DNA of 13,564 nt, from NCBI GenBank assembly GCA_963579925.1, contig CAUZJA010000057.1, positions 1-13,564 on the forward strand. The letters run 5' to 3'. Under the pieces are notes generated by a model. The model saw only the letters and a program-made list of their open reading frames with translations, ran no database searches and was not told the DNA's origin. This document shows, in pieces, positions 6,706-13,564 of this stretch (its first letter is position 1; each line of letters begins with the position of its first letter). Source of the stretch: UBA1151 sp963579925 (GTDB lineage: Bacteria; Chloroflexota; Dehalococcoidia; Lucifugimonadales; Lucifugimonadaceae). A program made the translations under genes and the position numbers.

Positions 6706-8360
6706 TAGCTTGTTGTGCCTGCTGGGTCTTCAGGAGAATTGGACGATGAGAGTTGGGCGTCCCTGAACAGCAGGAACGCGGTGGGGATGCCTGATGACAG
6801 TATCAGCACCAGCGCGGGCACCGCAGCTTTGGCGAAGAACGCTTCTTCAGTGAAGCCCCAGATGTCTGTGGCCAACGTCTGGAAGCCAATCGGCCCCAGG
6901 ATCAGCGTGGCCGGTAGCTCTTTCATTGTGAGAAGGAACACGGTAGCCGCTCCCGCGAGAACGCCGGGCATGACCAGTGGAAGTGTGATTCGAAATCCTA
7001 CGTGCCATGAATTCTTGCCCAGGCCGCGGGCGGCTTCTTCAATGCGGGGGTTCACCTGCATGAGAGATGCCCTGATCGCACTGATCGCCGCTGGTAGGAA
7101 AAGGATCACATAGGCGACCACAAGGAGGGAACGGGTCTGGTAGATGGGTGTGAAGACGTTGATGCCGAAGAACACCAGCGCCAGTGCTACGACAATTCCT
7201 GGTAGACCAAATCCGAGATAACTTGCGCGCTCGATACTGAGGCTAAGCAGGTCGCGATGTCGCACCGCAAGTATCGCCACGGGAATCGCCGCAAGCGTAG
7301 TGAACAGTGCTGCAAGTCCACCGGCCTGAAGTGAGTTTGCGAAGGCGGTCCAATCCAAACCGACCTCTTCGCCTCGCGCAACTCCGCGGACTACCCAGTA
7401 CGTGACGACGCCAAGTGGCGCGATCAGACTGAGCGCAACCACAACGGAGACGAACGCCAGCGCTGGCCAGCGCCATCGCCCAAGCTCGATTGGTCGAGTT
7501 GGGCGCACTGATCCAACGGTCGAGCGGTGGTATCTGCCCTGGCCGCGGGATGCGATATCAATTGCCAGTATGCCAAGCGCAACAGCAACGAGCACCAGCG
7601 ATAGAGCCGCGGCAATCGAACGATCAAATGCGGTGTCATATTGGACGAATATCGCCCACGTGAACGTTTCGTATCGTAGTAAAGAGACGGCTCCGAAGTC
7701 GCTCAGTGTGTAGAGTGCTGTGAGAACAGCACCGGCGGAAATTGCAGGCTTGAGGAGTGGGAATGTTACGTACCTGAAGGTTGCAAAGCCGCCGTGACCG
7801 AGATTGCGTGACATCTCTTCCAGCGCGGGATCCATGCGCCGGAGCGACGCACGCACCGGAATAAATACGTACGGGAATGTCAGTAGCACCAGCACCAGTG
7901 TGGCGCCGGGTAGACCGAAGATGTCAGGGATTCGCTCGACACTGAATAGCACGTCCAGCAGATCTTGCAGCATGCCGCGCGGGCTGAGCGCTATCACTGC
8001 TACAAATGCGCCGATGAAGCTGGGGATGACCAACGGCAGGACAGCGCCAACGGTCCATAGGTTACGCAACGGTAGGTTGGTGCGAAGCGTCAGCCATGCC
8101 ATCGGGACGGCGATCGAAATCGAACCTGCGGTGACGAGTCCGACGAGCAGTATCGATCGGAAAAGAATCTCCGCTGTGCGCTGCCGAAATATCAGGTCGG
8201 CGGCTGAAGCGTCAGCAGAGAAGGTACGGATCGCAAGGTAGATGATGGGGAGCAAGACCAGCGCCGCAATTGCGATGCCAACTAAATGGAGCAGCGTGAA
8301 TCCACCGCGAGGCCGAATGGCCCCGAGCTGGAAGCCTGTCTGCATGCGCAGCGACGTCAA
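6705..8360 (-). CDS. ABC importer fused double permease (FbpB-like, ferric iron type)
   Basis: Integral membrane protein of 551 residues built from two homologous permease halves, as in FbpB and ThiP. Each half carries an EAA-type coupling loop: ALEEMSRNLGHGGF (about 179-192) followed by TFPLLKP, and RIEEAARGLGKNSW (about 439-452) followed by TLPLVMPG. About twelve membrane segments are expected, so one polypeptide can supply the whole transmembrane pore. The start is uncertain: TTG at 8360, with a weak AGG 5 nt upstream, or ATG at 8345, which loses only five residues. The gene lies 94 bp after the binding-protein gene, separated by a long hairpin, and overlaps the ATPase start by one base. 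The family, length and neighbours all fit a periplasmic-binding-protein-dependent importer. Confidence 0.92.
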   Translation of the reverse strand: MTSLRMQTGFQLGAIRPRGGFTLLHLVGIAIAALVLLPIIYLAIRTFSADASAADLIFRQRTAEILFRSILLVGLVTAGSISIAVPMAWLTLRTNLPLRNLWTVGAVLPLVIPSFIGAFVAVIALSPRGMLQDLLDVLFSVERIPDIFGLPGATLVLVLLTFPYVFIPVRASLRRMDPALEEMSRNLGHGGFATFRYVTFPLLKPAISAGAVLTALYTLSDFGAVSLLRYETFTWAIFVQYDTAFDRSIAAALSLVLVAVALGILAIDIASRGQGRYHRSTVGSVRPTRPIELGRWRWPALAFVSVVVALSLIAPLGVVTYWVVRGVARGEEVGLDWTAFANSLQAGGLAALFTTLAAIPVAILAVRHRDLLSLSIERASYLGFGLPGIVVALALVFFGINVFTPIYQTRSLLVVAYVILFLPAAISAIRASLMQVNPRIEEAARGLGKNSWHVGFRITLPLVMPGVLAGAATVFLLTMKELPATLILGPIGFQTLATDIWGFTEEAFFAKAAVPALVLILSSGIPTAFLLFRDAQLSSSNSPEDPAGTTS

Positions 8361-8394
8361 CTCAACCTGGCTATTTGCTTGTTTCTATTGCGGC

Positions 8395-8431
8395 GGGGCA
8401 GGGGGCAGGTTTCGAACCTGCCCCCTGCCCC
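8395..8431 (-). terminator. Perfect 17-bp hairpin between binding-protein and permease genes
   Basis: Arms 8395-8411 and 8415-8431 are exact complements, a run of 17 GC-rich base pairs closed by a 3-nt TCG loop. It lies in the 94 bp between the binding-protein stop and the permease start. No U-tract follows on the minus strand (next bases GCCGCAATAG), so full termination is unlikely. Partial attenuation or 3' protection of the upstream message, giving more binding protein than permease, is a known arrangement in ABC importer operons. The central GGTTTCGAACC resembles a tRNA T-arm, but no other tRNA parts are present. Confidence 0.6.
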
Positions 8432-8454
8432 GTCAGAAATTGATTCGTAGCTAT

Positions 8455-9474
8455 CTAAGGAAGAGCCCCGGTGTCTCTGAGCAGCTTCTGCGTGTTCTCA
8501 AGGTCACCCAGGTCTGAGATGTCTATCGTTGGCCTAGAAAGGTTGTCGATATCTGGGATCCCCGGCTGAGTGGCTACGCCGTCGATGAGCGGGTGCTCGT
8601 AAGTCTCGTCGGCGAAATATTGCTGGCTCTCCTCTGAGAGCAGGAACTCTATGAAATCTTCAGCGGGACTATCGGCGTCGATTACGCCTACACCTGCCAC
8701 GAGGACCACTGAGCCAGGACCGCCGTCAGGGAGGTAGTAGTTGCGTGCGGCAAAGCCATCACCCTGTTCTGCCAGGAAGCGGTGGAGGTAGTAGTGGTTT
8801 ACGAACCCAACCTCCACTTCGCCATCAGCCACCGCCTGCACGGTGGGTGTGTTCTTGGCGTAGATCACGGGGTCGTTGGCCATGATGCCGTCAAGCCAGT
8901 TCCGGGTTTTCTCTTCGCCCCATATGATCCTCATTCCGGTCACCATTGCCTGGAACGAGCCGTTGGTTGGAGGCCAGCCAATGCGGCCTTTCCACATAGG
9001 GTCTGTAAACCCTTCAATGTTGGTGGGCAGATCGTCGATAGTGAGACTGTCTGTGTTGTAGACCACAACACGGGCTCGGCCTGATGTTCCAACCCATGTG
9101 CCATCTGGGGAGCGTGCCCATTCGGGGGCAAGGTTGAGAACATCGGATGAGATTGGGTTGAGCATTCCGCTTATCGCCCCTAGCCCACCGGGGTCCTGGG
9201 CGAAAAATACGTCTGCCGGGGTTCGGTCACCTTCTTCAAGCAACGTTGCTGCCAGAGCACCTGTGCTGCCATACCGGATCTTGACCTCGACTCCAGATGC
9301 TTCCTCGAATCGCTTGAGAATTGGATCAACAAGTGACTCGCTCCGACCGGAGTAAATGATCAGCTCATTGGATGACGCGTCATCACTGTCGCCACAGGCT
9401 ACGGATACCGATACCACCGCGAAAAATAGAGCCGCGGTGACTGCTCGCCGAAAGGTCGGCGATGAAATGCCCAT
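8455..9474 (-). CDS. Iron(III)-type ABC transporter substrate-binding lipoprotein
   Basis: Extracytoplasmic solute-binding protein of 339 residues from the ATG at 9474. Residues 8-27 form a lipoprotein signal peptide ending in a lipobox with Cys27 (SVSVAC), then a short Gly/Asp/Ser linker. The mature protein opens with ELIIYSGRSESLVDPILKRF, the usual beginning of FbpA/FutA-type ferric-binding proteins. NHYYLHRF (226-233) supplies the adjacent tyrosines (228-229) that coordinate Fe(III) in that family, and PADVFFAQDPGGLGA (86-100) is also typical. An upstream TTG at 9561 would add 29 residues before the signal peptide and is less likely; AGAGG stands 11 nt before the chosen ATG. First gene of the importer operon, with a candidate promoter at 9600-9629. 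Iron is the likely cargo but was not proven. Confidence 0.92.
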   Translation of the reverse strand: MGISSPTFRRAVTAALFFAVVSVSVACGDSDDASSNELIIYSGRSESLVDPILKRFEEASGVEVKIRYGSTGALAATLLEEGDRTPADVFFAQDPGGLGAISGMLNPISSDVLNLAPEWARSPDGTWVGTSGRARVVVYNTDSLTIDDLPTNIEGFTDPMWKGRIGWPPTNGSFQAMVTGMRIIWGEEKTRNWLDGIMANDPVIYAKNTPTVQAVADGEVEVGFVNHYYLHRFLAEQGDGFAARNYYLPDGGPGSVVLVAGVGVIDADSPAEDFIEFLLSEESQQYFADETYEHPLIDGVATQPGIPDIDNLSRPTIDISDLGDLENTQKLLRDTGALP

Positions 9475-9599
9475 TCGAATTGAAACCTCTGCGCCTGGGT
9501 TTGGAGACTGGCGGTTAGTTGTAAATGCGCCAGTCACATCGTGTTCGTACACACTGGACAACCCACTCGTGCATACGTTTTGAACGCCTCTAAAAATAG

Positions 9600-9629
9600 A
9601 ATATATACCAATCGGGCCAGGAATAACAA
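9600..9629 (-). promoter_or_regulatory. Candidate sigma-70-type promoter of the iron importer operon
   Basis: On the minus strand, TTGTTA (9629-9624) is followed after 18 nt by TATATT (9605-9600), or after 16 nt by TATATA. The -35 box matches TTGACA at four of six positions. The start would lie near 9593, giving a leader of about 120 nt before the ATG at 9474. The call rests on consensus matching only. Confidence 0.4.
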
Positions 9630-9725
9630 GAGGTGTATTGGCTTCCTCATAAATCCATCATTTACCATCGTGAATCATACTTGTAGTCACTCAGCCAGAT
9701 CAAAGGTGTGTGCGCTTGTCATGTG

Positions 9726-9745
9726 TACGAATAAAGAAATTCGTA
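9726..9745. promoter_or_regulatory. Operator-like dyad TACGAAT-N6-ATTCGTA
   Basis: TACGAAT (9726-9732) and ATTCGTA (9739-9745) are perfect inverted 7-bp arms around AAAGAA. The 20-bp size and centre spacing fit a site for a dimeric helix-turn-helix regulator. It lies about 100 bp upstream of the candidate importer promoter. It does not resemble the classic Fur or DtxR consensus, so the regulator is unknown. Confidence 0.35.
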
Positions 9746-9913
9746 TGTACGTTTTACATCTCTCATATGAGTTTGACCATGTGGTTCGTTTGCGGTGTCT
9801 TGCTCAGCATGTCATAAGCAGGTTGAACCCGTAACGTTTCTGCGAGGTTTTAATCAGATCAGTCAGCTATCCTGAGAAGCGGACTGCTACGTGACCTATT
9901 GGCCCACAGAAGC

Positions 9914-10818
9914 ATGCACCTAATTCCTAAATTTCAAGCGCCCCGGCTCGTCGCCGCACTTTTGCCTGCCTTCTTTTTTTGTTTGCAATGGCATGCGATG
10001 ACTTCTATTCACCCTCTCCTACGGCTACACCCGGACCAACTCCAACGGCGGTCCCACCTGGCGCACTGCCCGCAGATGAGTTTGAACTGGAAGTAGTAAT
10101 CGTTGACCGGGCACGGAAAGCGTTGGAAATTCGAACTGGCAGTTCTGCTCCAGACCTCAGACTGGATAGCATTGAAGGTAGGCCATTCACAAAGAGGGAA
10201 CCCGGATGCCTGCCCCCGCCAGAGTTGTATGACGGCAACTACAACCTTCCGGGTGTGGTGGCCGGTTTTATTCACGAGGGAATTCGGTACGAATATCACG
10301 CCGACGCGATAGGCGGGAACGGCGCGTTTTGCGATTCAGTTCCTCAGACTCTTCTCTACACGGAATTGGCCGAACTGGGGCAGATCCTGGATCCAGCACG
10401 CTTCGAGGGCGAACTTGTCGTTGTAGTCGACGAGACAGAAGCGCAAGCGATAGAAGTGGATTACGACTCAGCAATCCTCATTGATGAAGACGAGATCGAC
10501 TGGGACGCAGAGGATCTCGTAGGAACCGTATTCACTCAGACGGGCTGCGATTTCACTGTTACGGTCGACACTGTCGAGTGGCTAATCGACCCCAACGTGG
10601 TTCGGATAAACGTATTTCAAGATGCAACCGGCGAGTGTGATCAGGAATTGACGGAGGCCGTGTTCCTGCTGGTGGAAGACGCGCCCGAAGGTTTCGAATT
10701 TGAATTCCGGACGGTTGAGAAGATCACCATCAACGTTGAAGGCAGAATGCTGGAAGTTACCCCAACTCCGGATATCCAGATTGAGGCTATCCAGACGGCT
10801 CTGGCGGTCGGTCGCTAG
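9914..10818 (+). CDS. Secreted lipoprotein, function unknown, frameshifted in signal peptide T-run
   Basis: The ATG at 9914 opens a good signal peptide (MHLIPKFQAPRLVAALLPAF), but the frame changes at a run of seven T (9974-9980). Beyond it, the frame beginning near 9979 reads LFAMAC, a lipobox whose Cys is codon 9994-9996, then a Pro/Thr linker (SPSPTATPGPTPTAVPPG) and about 240 residues of acidic mature domain. One extra T joins the two into a standard lipoprotein of about 302 residues. Without it, only an internal TTG (9979) or ATG (9988) start is available and no export signal remains. The mature part holds a block GCLPPPELY ... PGVVAGFIHEGIRYEYHAD ... GAFC that recurs in the next lipoprotein. 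A later segment contains further cysteines (TGCDF, TGECDQ). I do not recognise a function. A sequencing error or homopolymer phase variation are both possible. Confidence 0.7.
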
Positions 10819-10962
10819 ACGATCTGACTGGCAGCATGCATCGTTTATGGTCTGCGGTCTTGAGGAAGTTCCATGCCAGCGACGCTAGAATTGCACTGTT
10901 GGCACTACCTGCTAACTAAATCAAAAGCCGAAAAAGTCGAGCAACAGAAACGAGACCTGGTA

Positions 10963-11880
10963 GTGAATCTCCGATTTTCTAGACGCTTGATGCTTTTGAT
11001 CCCCGCGATGCTGATTGTTTTGGCTGTCGCCTGTAGAGGTGGAGATGGTGATTCCACCCCAGTTCCAACGGCAATGTCTGAGGCAACCGCTTCGGGGATC
11101 ACCGCCACCTCAGTCCCTGACCCGACAGCAGCTCCCACGGCGGTCCCCACTCTTGCTCCGACGGCCACCGCTGCACCTCAGCCAACCGCAACAGCAACAC
11201 CAAGACCACCCACGCCAACCCCAACCCCCAGCTCCCCGTCACGAGCACGGGCTAAGGCCATGTCATTGGCCGCCTCAGAGTTGGGCCTGGCACCGTCTGA
11301 TATCACCGTGCTGTCTCAGGACCCGGAGACCTGGCCAACCACGGGGATGGGCTGCGAACTACCCGGCCAGATATACGCGCAGACTCAGGTTTCCGGCTGG
11401 AAAATCGTTATGAATGGTGAGGGAGTTACGCTTGAAGTCCACGCCGATTCGTTGGGCGAAAATGTTGTCTCATGTGCCGCTGCAACAATCCTGGGATCTT
11501 CACCATCACTTGATCTGGTCAGTACAGCCAATCTAGTAGGCGTCACTTCAATTCGGATTCTGGCACCGCAACCAGGTGTTGATCCGGTAGAAGTCGTTAG
11601 GGTGGATGACCTGGACCGGATAGCGATAGCCCTTGAAGCCCTGGCTGGCGAAACTCACCTGACGGATAAGTCTGATTGCACCTCACTGTTCCAGATTGAT
11701 TTCGTTAGTGATGCCGGAACTGTGTCCTTCCTGTATGCCTGCCCTGGTACTAGCGAAGTGATTAGAGGCGATCAGGCATTCTGGGACGGGCAGGACGGAA
11801 TAGCGCCTGGCCCATTCCAGAAGATCATCAATGAGGCTCTTTCAGCGCGTGAATTCCCCGCATTCCCGCCTCAGAATTAG
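10963..11880 (+). CDS. Secreted lipoprotein with Thr/Pro-rich linker, function unknown
   Basis: A protein of 305 residues from the GTG at 10963. Residues 1-24 (VNLRFSRRLMLLIPAMLIVLAVAC) are a textbook lipoprotein signal peptide with Cys24. About 75 residues of Thr/Ala/Pro-rich linker follow (TPTPTPSSPS near the end), placing the domain away from the membrane. The folded part has SLAASELGLAPSDITVLSQD, then a block WPTTGMGCELPGQIYAQ ... GWKIVMNGEGVTLEVHAD ... NVVSC, the same pattern as in the preceding lipoprotein and, from memory, frequent in Chloroflexota secreted proteins. The C-terminal part has a Cys pair (SDCTSLF, YACPG) that could form a disulfide. In-frame sequence extends back to 10873, but those residues do not look like a signal peptide. 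It lies 34 bp before the HypE-like gene. Role unknown. Confidence 0.8.
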   Translation: MNLRFSRRLMLLIPAMLIVLAVACRGGDGDSTPVPTAMSEATASGITATSVPDPTAAPTAVPTLAPTATAAPQPTATATPRPPTPTPTPSSPSRARAKAMSLAASELGLAPSDITVLSQDPETWPTTGMGCELPGQIYAQTQVSGWKIVMNGEGVTLEVHADSLGENVVSCAAATILGSSPSLDLVSTANLVGVTSIRILAPQPGVDPVEVVRVDDLDRIAIALEALAGETHLTDKSDCTSLFQIDFVSDAGTVSFLYACPGTSEVIRGDQAFWDGQDGIAPGPFQKIINEALSAREFPAFPPQN

Positions 11881-11914
11881 TGGGCGCTAGAAATTTGGCA
11901 CGGCGGGTTCCATC

Positions 11915-12931
11915 ATGAGCGGTCTTAAAGCCGGAAAACTTCCAGCCGATCTGCTTGCGCGCCTTCTGAAAAAGGTCGACACATCCGGTGATCCCTCCGT
12001 GGTCCTGGGACCACGACCCGGTGAAGATGCAGCGGTAGTCGATCCCGATTCCGAGCTGGTCGTCGCAAAGATGGACCCAATCACCTTCGCCACTGACCGG
12101 ATTGGCTGGTACGCGGTACAGGTCAATGCCAACGATGTGGCGGCTACCGGCGGTACTCCGCGTTGGTTCCTGGCGACGTTACTAATACCGGAGGGCAGCG
12201 ACCCGTCCCTGCCAGAGGCTGTGTTTGAACAGCTTCAGTCAGCGTGCAAGTCACTCAATGTGAGCCTCATTGGGGGACATACGGAGATAACCGTGGACCT
12301 TCCACGGCCAATTCTCTCTGGGGCGATGCTGGGCACTGTGCGACGTGGCGAAGCTATTTCAACGGCCGGTGCCCAATTTGGGGATGACTTGATCCTGACA
12401 TCGGGCATTGCTGTTGAAGGCGCGGCGATACTCGCTGCACAAGCATCCGATCGGCTTGTTGAGTTGGGGATGAGCGAGGCGATTCTTGGGCGCGCCGCTA
12501 AATTTCTCGACGAGCCGGGAATCAGCGTGGTGAAAGATGCCGACATAGCGATGGCCGTTGGTGGCGTTCACTCCATGCACGACCCAACGGAAGGCGGCCT
12601 TGCTACTGGCATAGCCGAGGTGTGCAACGCTTCCGGATTGGGTGTGGCCGTCAACGCTGAGTCTGTTCATATCTATCCAGAAGCAGCCGCGATCTGTGAG
12701 GCGCTTGGGCTGGATGTGTGGGGCCTTATCGCGTCGGGTGCGCTGTTGATAGCGGCGGATCCTGCGCGGTCTGGAGACATAGTTGAGGCCGTGCGGGTGG
12801 AAGGCCGTGAGGCTGAAATAATCGGTAAATTGACAGCCTCGTCTGATGGCCTGAGCATTGCTGAAAACGGTCGTTTGAGTCCCCTGCCTGAGTTTGAAAG
12901 AGATGAGATAGCGCGCTATTTTGGGGACTAA
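11915..12931 (+). CDS. AIR synthase-family protein, HypE-like, without the C-terminal Cys
   Basis: Cytoplasmic protein of 338 residues of the PurM/HypE/SelD/ThiL ATP-binding superfamily. Motifs in order are GEDAAVVD (36-43), KMDPITFATD (52-61), VNANDVAATGG (70-80) with the metal/ATP-binding Asp, GGHTEIT (120-126), and HDPTEGGLATG (222-232) in the second half; the C-terminal domain has SGALLIAA. Overall it is closest to HypE-like proteins. However, the chain ends EIARYFGD and lacks the terminal Pro-Arg-Ile-Cys with which true HypE carries the carbamoyl/cyano group. It also lacks the N-terminal Cys/Sec-Gly-Cys and Lys region of SelD, and no hydrogenase genes are near. The reaction is therefore unassigned, though ATP-dependent phosphorylation of a substrate is the family chemistry. 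A GGCGGG segment precedes the ATG. Confidence 0.85.
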   Translation: MSGLKAGKLPADLLARLLKKVDTSGDPSVVLGPRPGEDAAVVDPDSELVVAKMDPITFATDRIGWYAVQVNANDVAATGGTPRWFLATLLIPEGSDPSLPEAVFEQLQSACKSLNVSLIGGHTEITVDLPRPILSGAMLGTVRRGEAISTAGAQFGDDLILTSGIAVEGAAILAAQASDRLVELGMSEAILGRAAKFLDEPGISVVKDADIAMAVGGVHSMHDPTEGGLATGIAEVCNASGLGVAVNAESVHIYPEAAAICEALGLDVWGLIASGALLIAADPARSGDIVEAVRVEGREAEIIGKLTASSDGLSIAENGRLSPLPEFERDEIARYFGD

Positions 12932-12982
12932 TACGCGATCAAAAATGGCGATCTGTGTAACCCCTATCTGATCACAACGCGC

Positions 12983-12988
12983 TAGAAT
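12983..12988 (+). promoter_or_regulatory. Candidate -10 box (TAGAAT) for a leaderless rel transcript
   Basis: TAGAAT at 12983-12988 matches TATAAT at five of six positions and ends 8 nt before the ATG at 12997. Transcription would begin at or next to the start codon. No Shine-Dalgarno sequence is seen before that ATG (AATCAATACTG), in keeping with leaderless translation. No good -35 box is visible. Confidence 0.35.
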
Positions 12989-12996
12989 CAATACTG

Positions 12997-13564
12997 ATGG
13001 CTACTCAAACGAGAACATCGGACTCCTCAAACAACTGGCGCGCTCGCGCTCGCCAGACTGCCAGCTTGACTGCGAATCTGATGACCATTGTGAACGATAA
13101 CTTCACTGATGAGCAGAGTAAATTCATCTCAGAAGCGCTCGAGTTCGCCGTTCACGCGCACCGGGATCAGCGCCGTAAGTCAGGCTCCCCATTCATTGAA
13201 CATCCCATCGCCACCGGGCAATATCTTGCCCAATTGCGGATGGATCCAGACACCGTTGCTGCCGGACTTCTGCACGACACGATGGAAGATTGTGATGTCG
13301 AGTACAAAGAGTTGGTCGATCGGTTTAATCCAACCGTTGCGACTCTCGTTGATTCCGTAACCAAGCTAAACGCCGACGGTACCCTGCTGCCCTGGAGTCC
13401 AGATGGCACGGTTCCAACGGTTACCGAGGGTGAGACTACCTCAGAGAGGGAAGCAGCACTTGCGACTGCAAGAGCTGCTTCAATGCGCAAGATGTTTGTG
13501 GCAATGGCCAAGGACGTGCGCGTTGTTGTGATCAAGCTGGCTGACAGACTCCACAACATGCTCA
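12997..13564 (+). CDS. rel: RelA/SpoT-family (p)ppGpp hydrolase/synthetase (3' partial)
   Basis: The first 189 residues of a Rel/SpoT stringent-response enzyme, cut by the window end. Only the HD hydrolase domain is inside. It has FAVHAHRDQRRKSGSPFIEHP (50-70) with metal-binding His, LLHDTMEDCD (91-100) with the His-Asp metal pair and the catalytic Glu-Asp, and VIKLADRLHNM (178-188) with the conserved Asp and Asn. All hydrolase residues expected here are present, so (p)ppGpp hydrolysis should be intact. The synthetase, TGS and ACT domains would lie beyond 13564. Between VTKL (121-124) and RKMF (164-167) there are roughly twenty more residues than in common bacterial Rel proteins, rich in Pro/Thr/Gly. 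The ATG at 12997 is 65 bp after the HypE-like stop, so co-transcription is possible, though a -10 box suggests its own promoter. Confidence 0.92.
   Translation, partial: MATQTRTSDSSNNWRARARQTASLTANLMTIVNDNFTDEQSKFISEALEFAVHAHRDQRRKSGSPFIEHPIATGQYLAQLRMDPDTVAAGLLHDTMEDCDVEYKELVDRFNPTVATLVDSVTKLNADGTLLPWSPDGTVPTVTEGETTSEREAALATARAASMRKMFVAMAKDVRVVVIKLADRLHNML

Larger units (their letters stand above)
9475..9913. other. 439-bp AT-rich divergent intergenic region
   Basis: No convincing gene is seen on either strand. The stretch separates the minus-strand importer operon from the plus-strand lipoprotein and is visibly more AT-rich than its surroundings (for example 9590-9606 and 9730-9765). It contains a candidate importer promoter, a TACGAAT/ATTCGTA dyad (9726-9745) and a perfect 10-bp palindrome, CTCATATGAG (9762-9771). 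No confident promoter for the plus-strand lipoprotein was identified. Confidence 0.6.

Noticed and set aside
8395..8431. tRNA T-arm remnant or attachment site (GGTTTCGAACC)
   Set aside because: No acceptor, D or anticodon arm can be found around it. The symmetry is explained by the long hairpin.
9607..9641. CCAAT ... ATTGG inverted pair in the importer upstream region
   Set aside because: The arms are only five bases with about 25 between them, within chance expectation.
11090..11240. Simple-sequence repeat or minisatellite in the second lipoprotein
   Set aside because: The repetition reflects Thr/Pro/Ala codons of an ordinary surface-protein linker. The units are not regular enough to be a tandem DNA repeat.
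11915..12931. Selenophosphate synthetase (SelD), which would support the selenoprotein
   Set aside because: It lacks the N-terminal Cys/Sec-Gly-Cys and Lys region of SelD, and its motifs are HypE-like.

Overview
The window looks like a chromosomal segment of a Chloroflexota bacterium, probably of the Dehalococcoidia/SAR202 type. This is inferred from three things: a DUF3179 lipoprotein, several lipoproteins whose lipidated cysteine is followed by a Pro/Thr-rich linker, and moderately GC-rich coding sequence with frequent GTG and TTG starts. No rRNA, tRNA, CRISPR array, integrase or insertion sequence was seen.

Layout. Positions 1-866 (+) hold the 3' part of an FMN-dependent alpha-hydroxy-acid oxidase, followed by two tandem hairpins (943-1003). 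A GNAT acetyltransferase on the minus strand (1023-1635) is broken by two single-base frameshifts. A 113-bp inverted-repeat element (1671-1783) separates it from a DUF3179 lipoprotein (1788-3341, minus). Divergent from that gene is a tightly spaced pair: an alpha/beta hydrolase (3362-4321) and an MFS transporter (4323-5651). The MFS gene overlaps by 50 bp, tail to tail, with a minus-strand ferric-iron-type ABC importer. In transcription order the importer is substrate-binding lipoprotein (8455-9474), a long hairpin, fused double permease (6705-8360) and ATPase (5602-6705). A 439-bp AT-rich, non-coding stretch (9475-9913) carries a candidate importer promoter and an operator-like dyad. On the plus strand follow two lipoproteins that share a Cys-containing motif block (9914-10818, frameshifted in a T7 run, and 10963-11880), a HypE-like AIR-synthase-family protein (11915-12931), and the 5' part of a Rel/SpoT (p)ppGpp enzyme (12997 to the window end).

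Main result. The DUF3179 reading frame is interrupted by a single in-frame TGA at 2519-2517, exactly where the family's C-x-x-C motif has its first cysteine. The frame stays open with conserved family motifs for 242 more codons. Fifteen bases after the TGA is a perfect 7-bp stem with a TGTA loop, whose geometry and loop G fit a bacterial SECIS element. The simplest reading is a U-x-x-C selenoprotein of a family I do not know to be selenocysteine-containing. A nonsense mutation is the main alternative.

Caution. Three other disruptions, two in the GNAT gene and one in the lipoprotein signal peptide, are each explained by one missing base in or beside a short homopolymer. They may be assembly errors. 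The TGA is different in kind: it is a substitution, not an indel.
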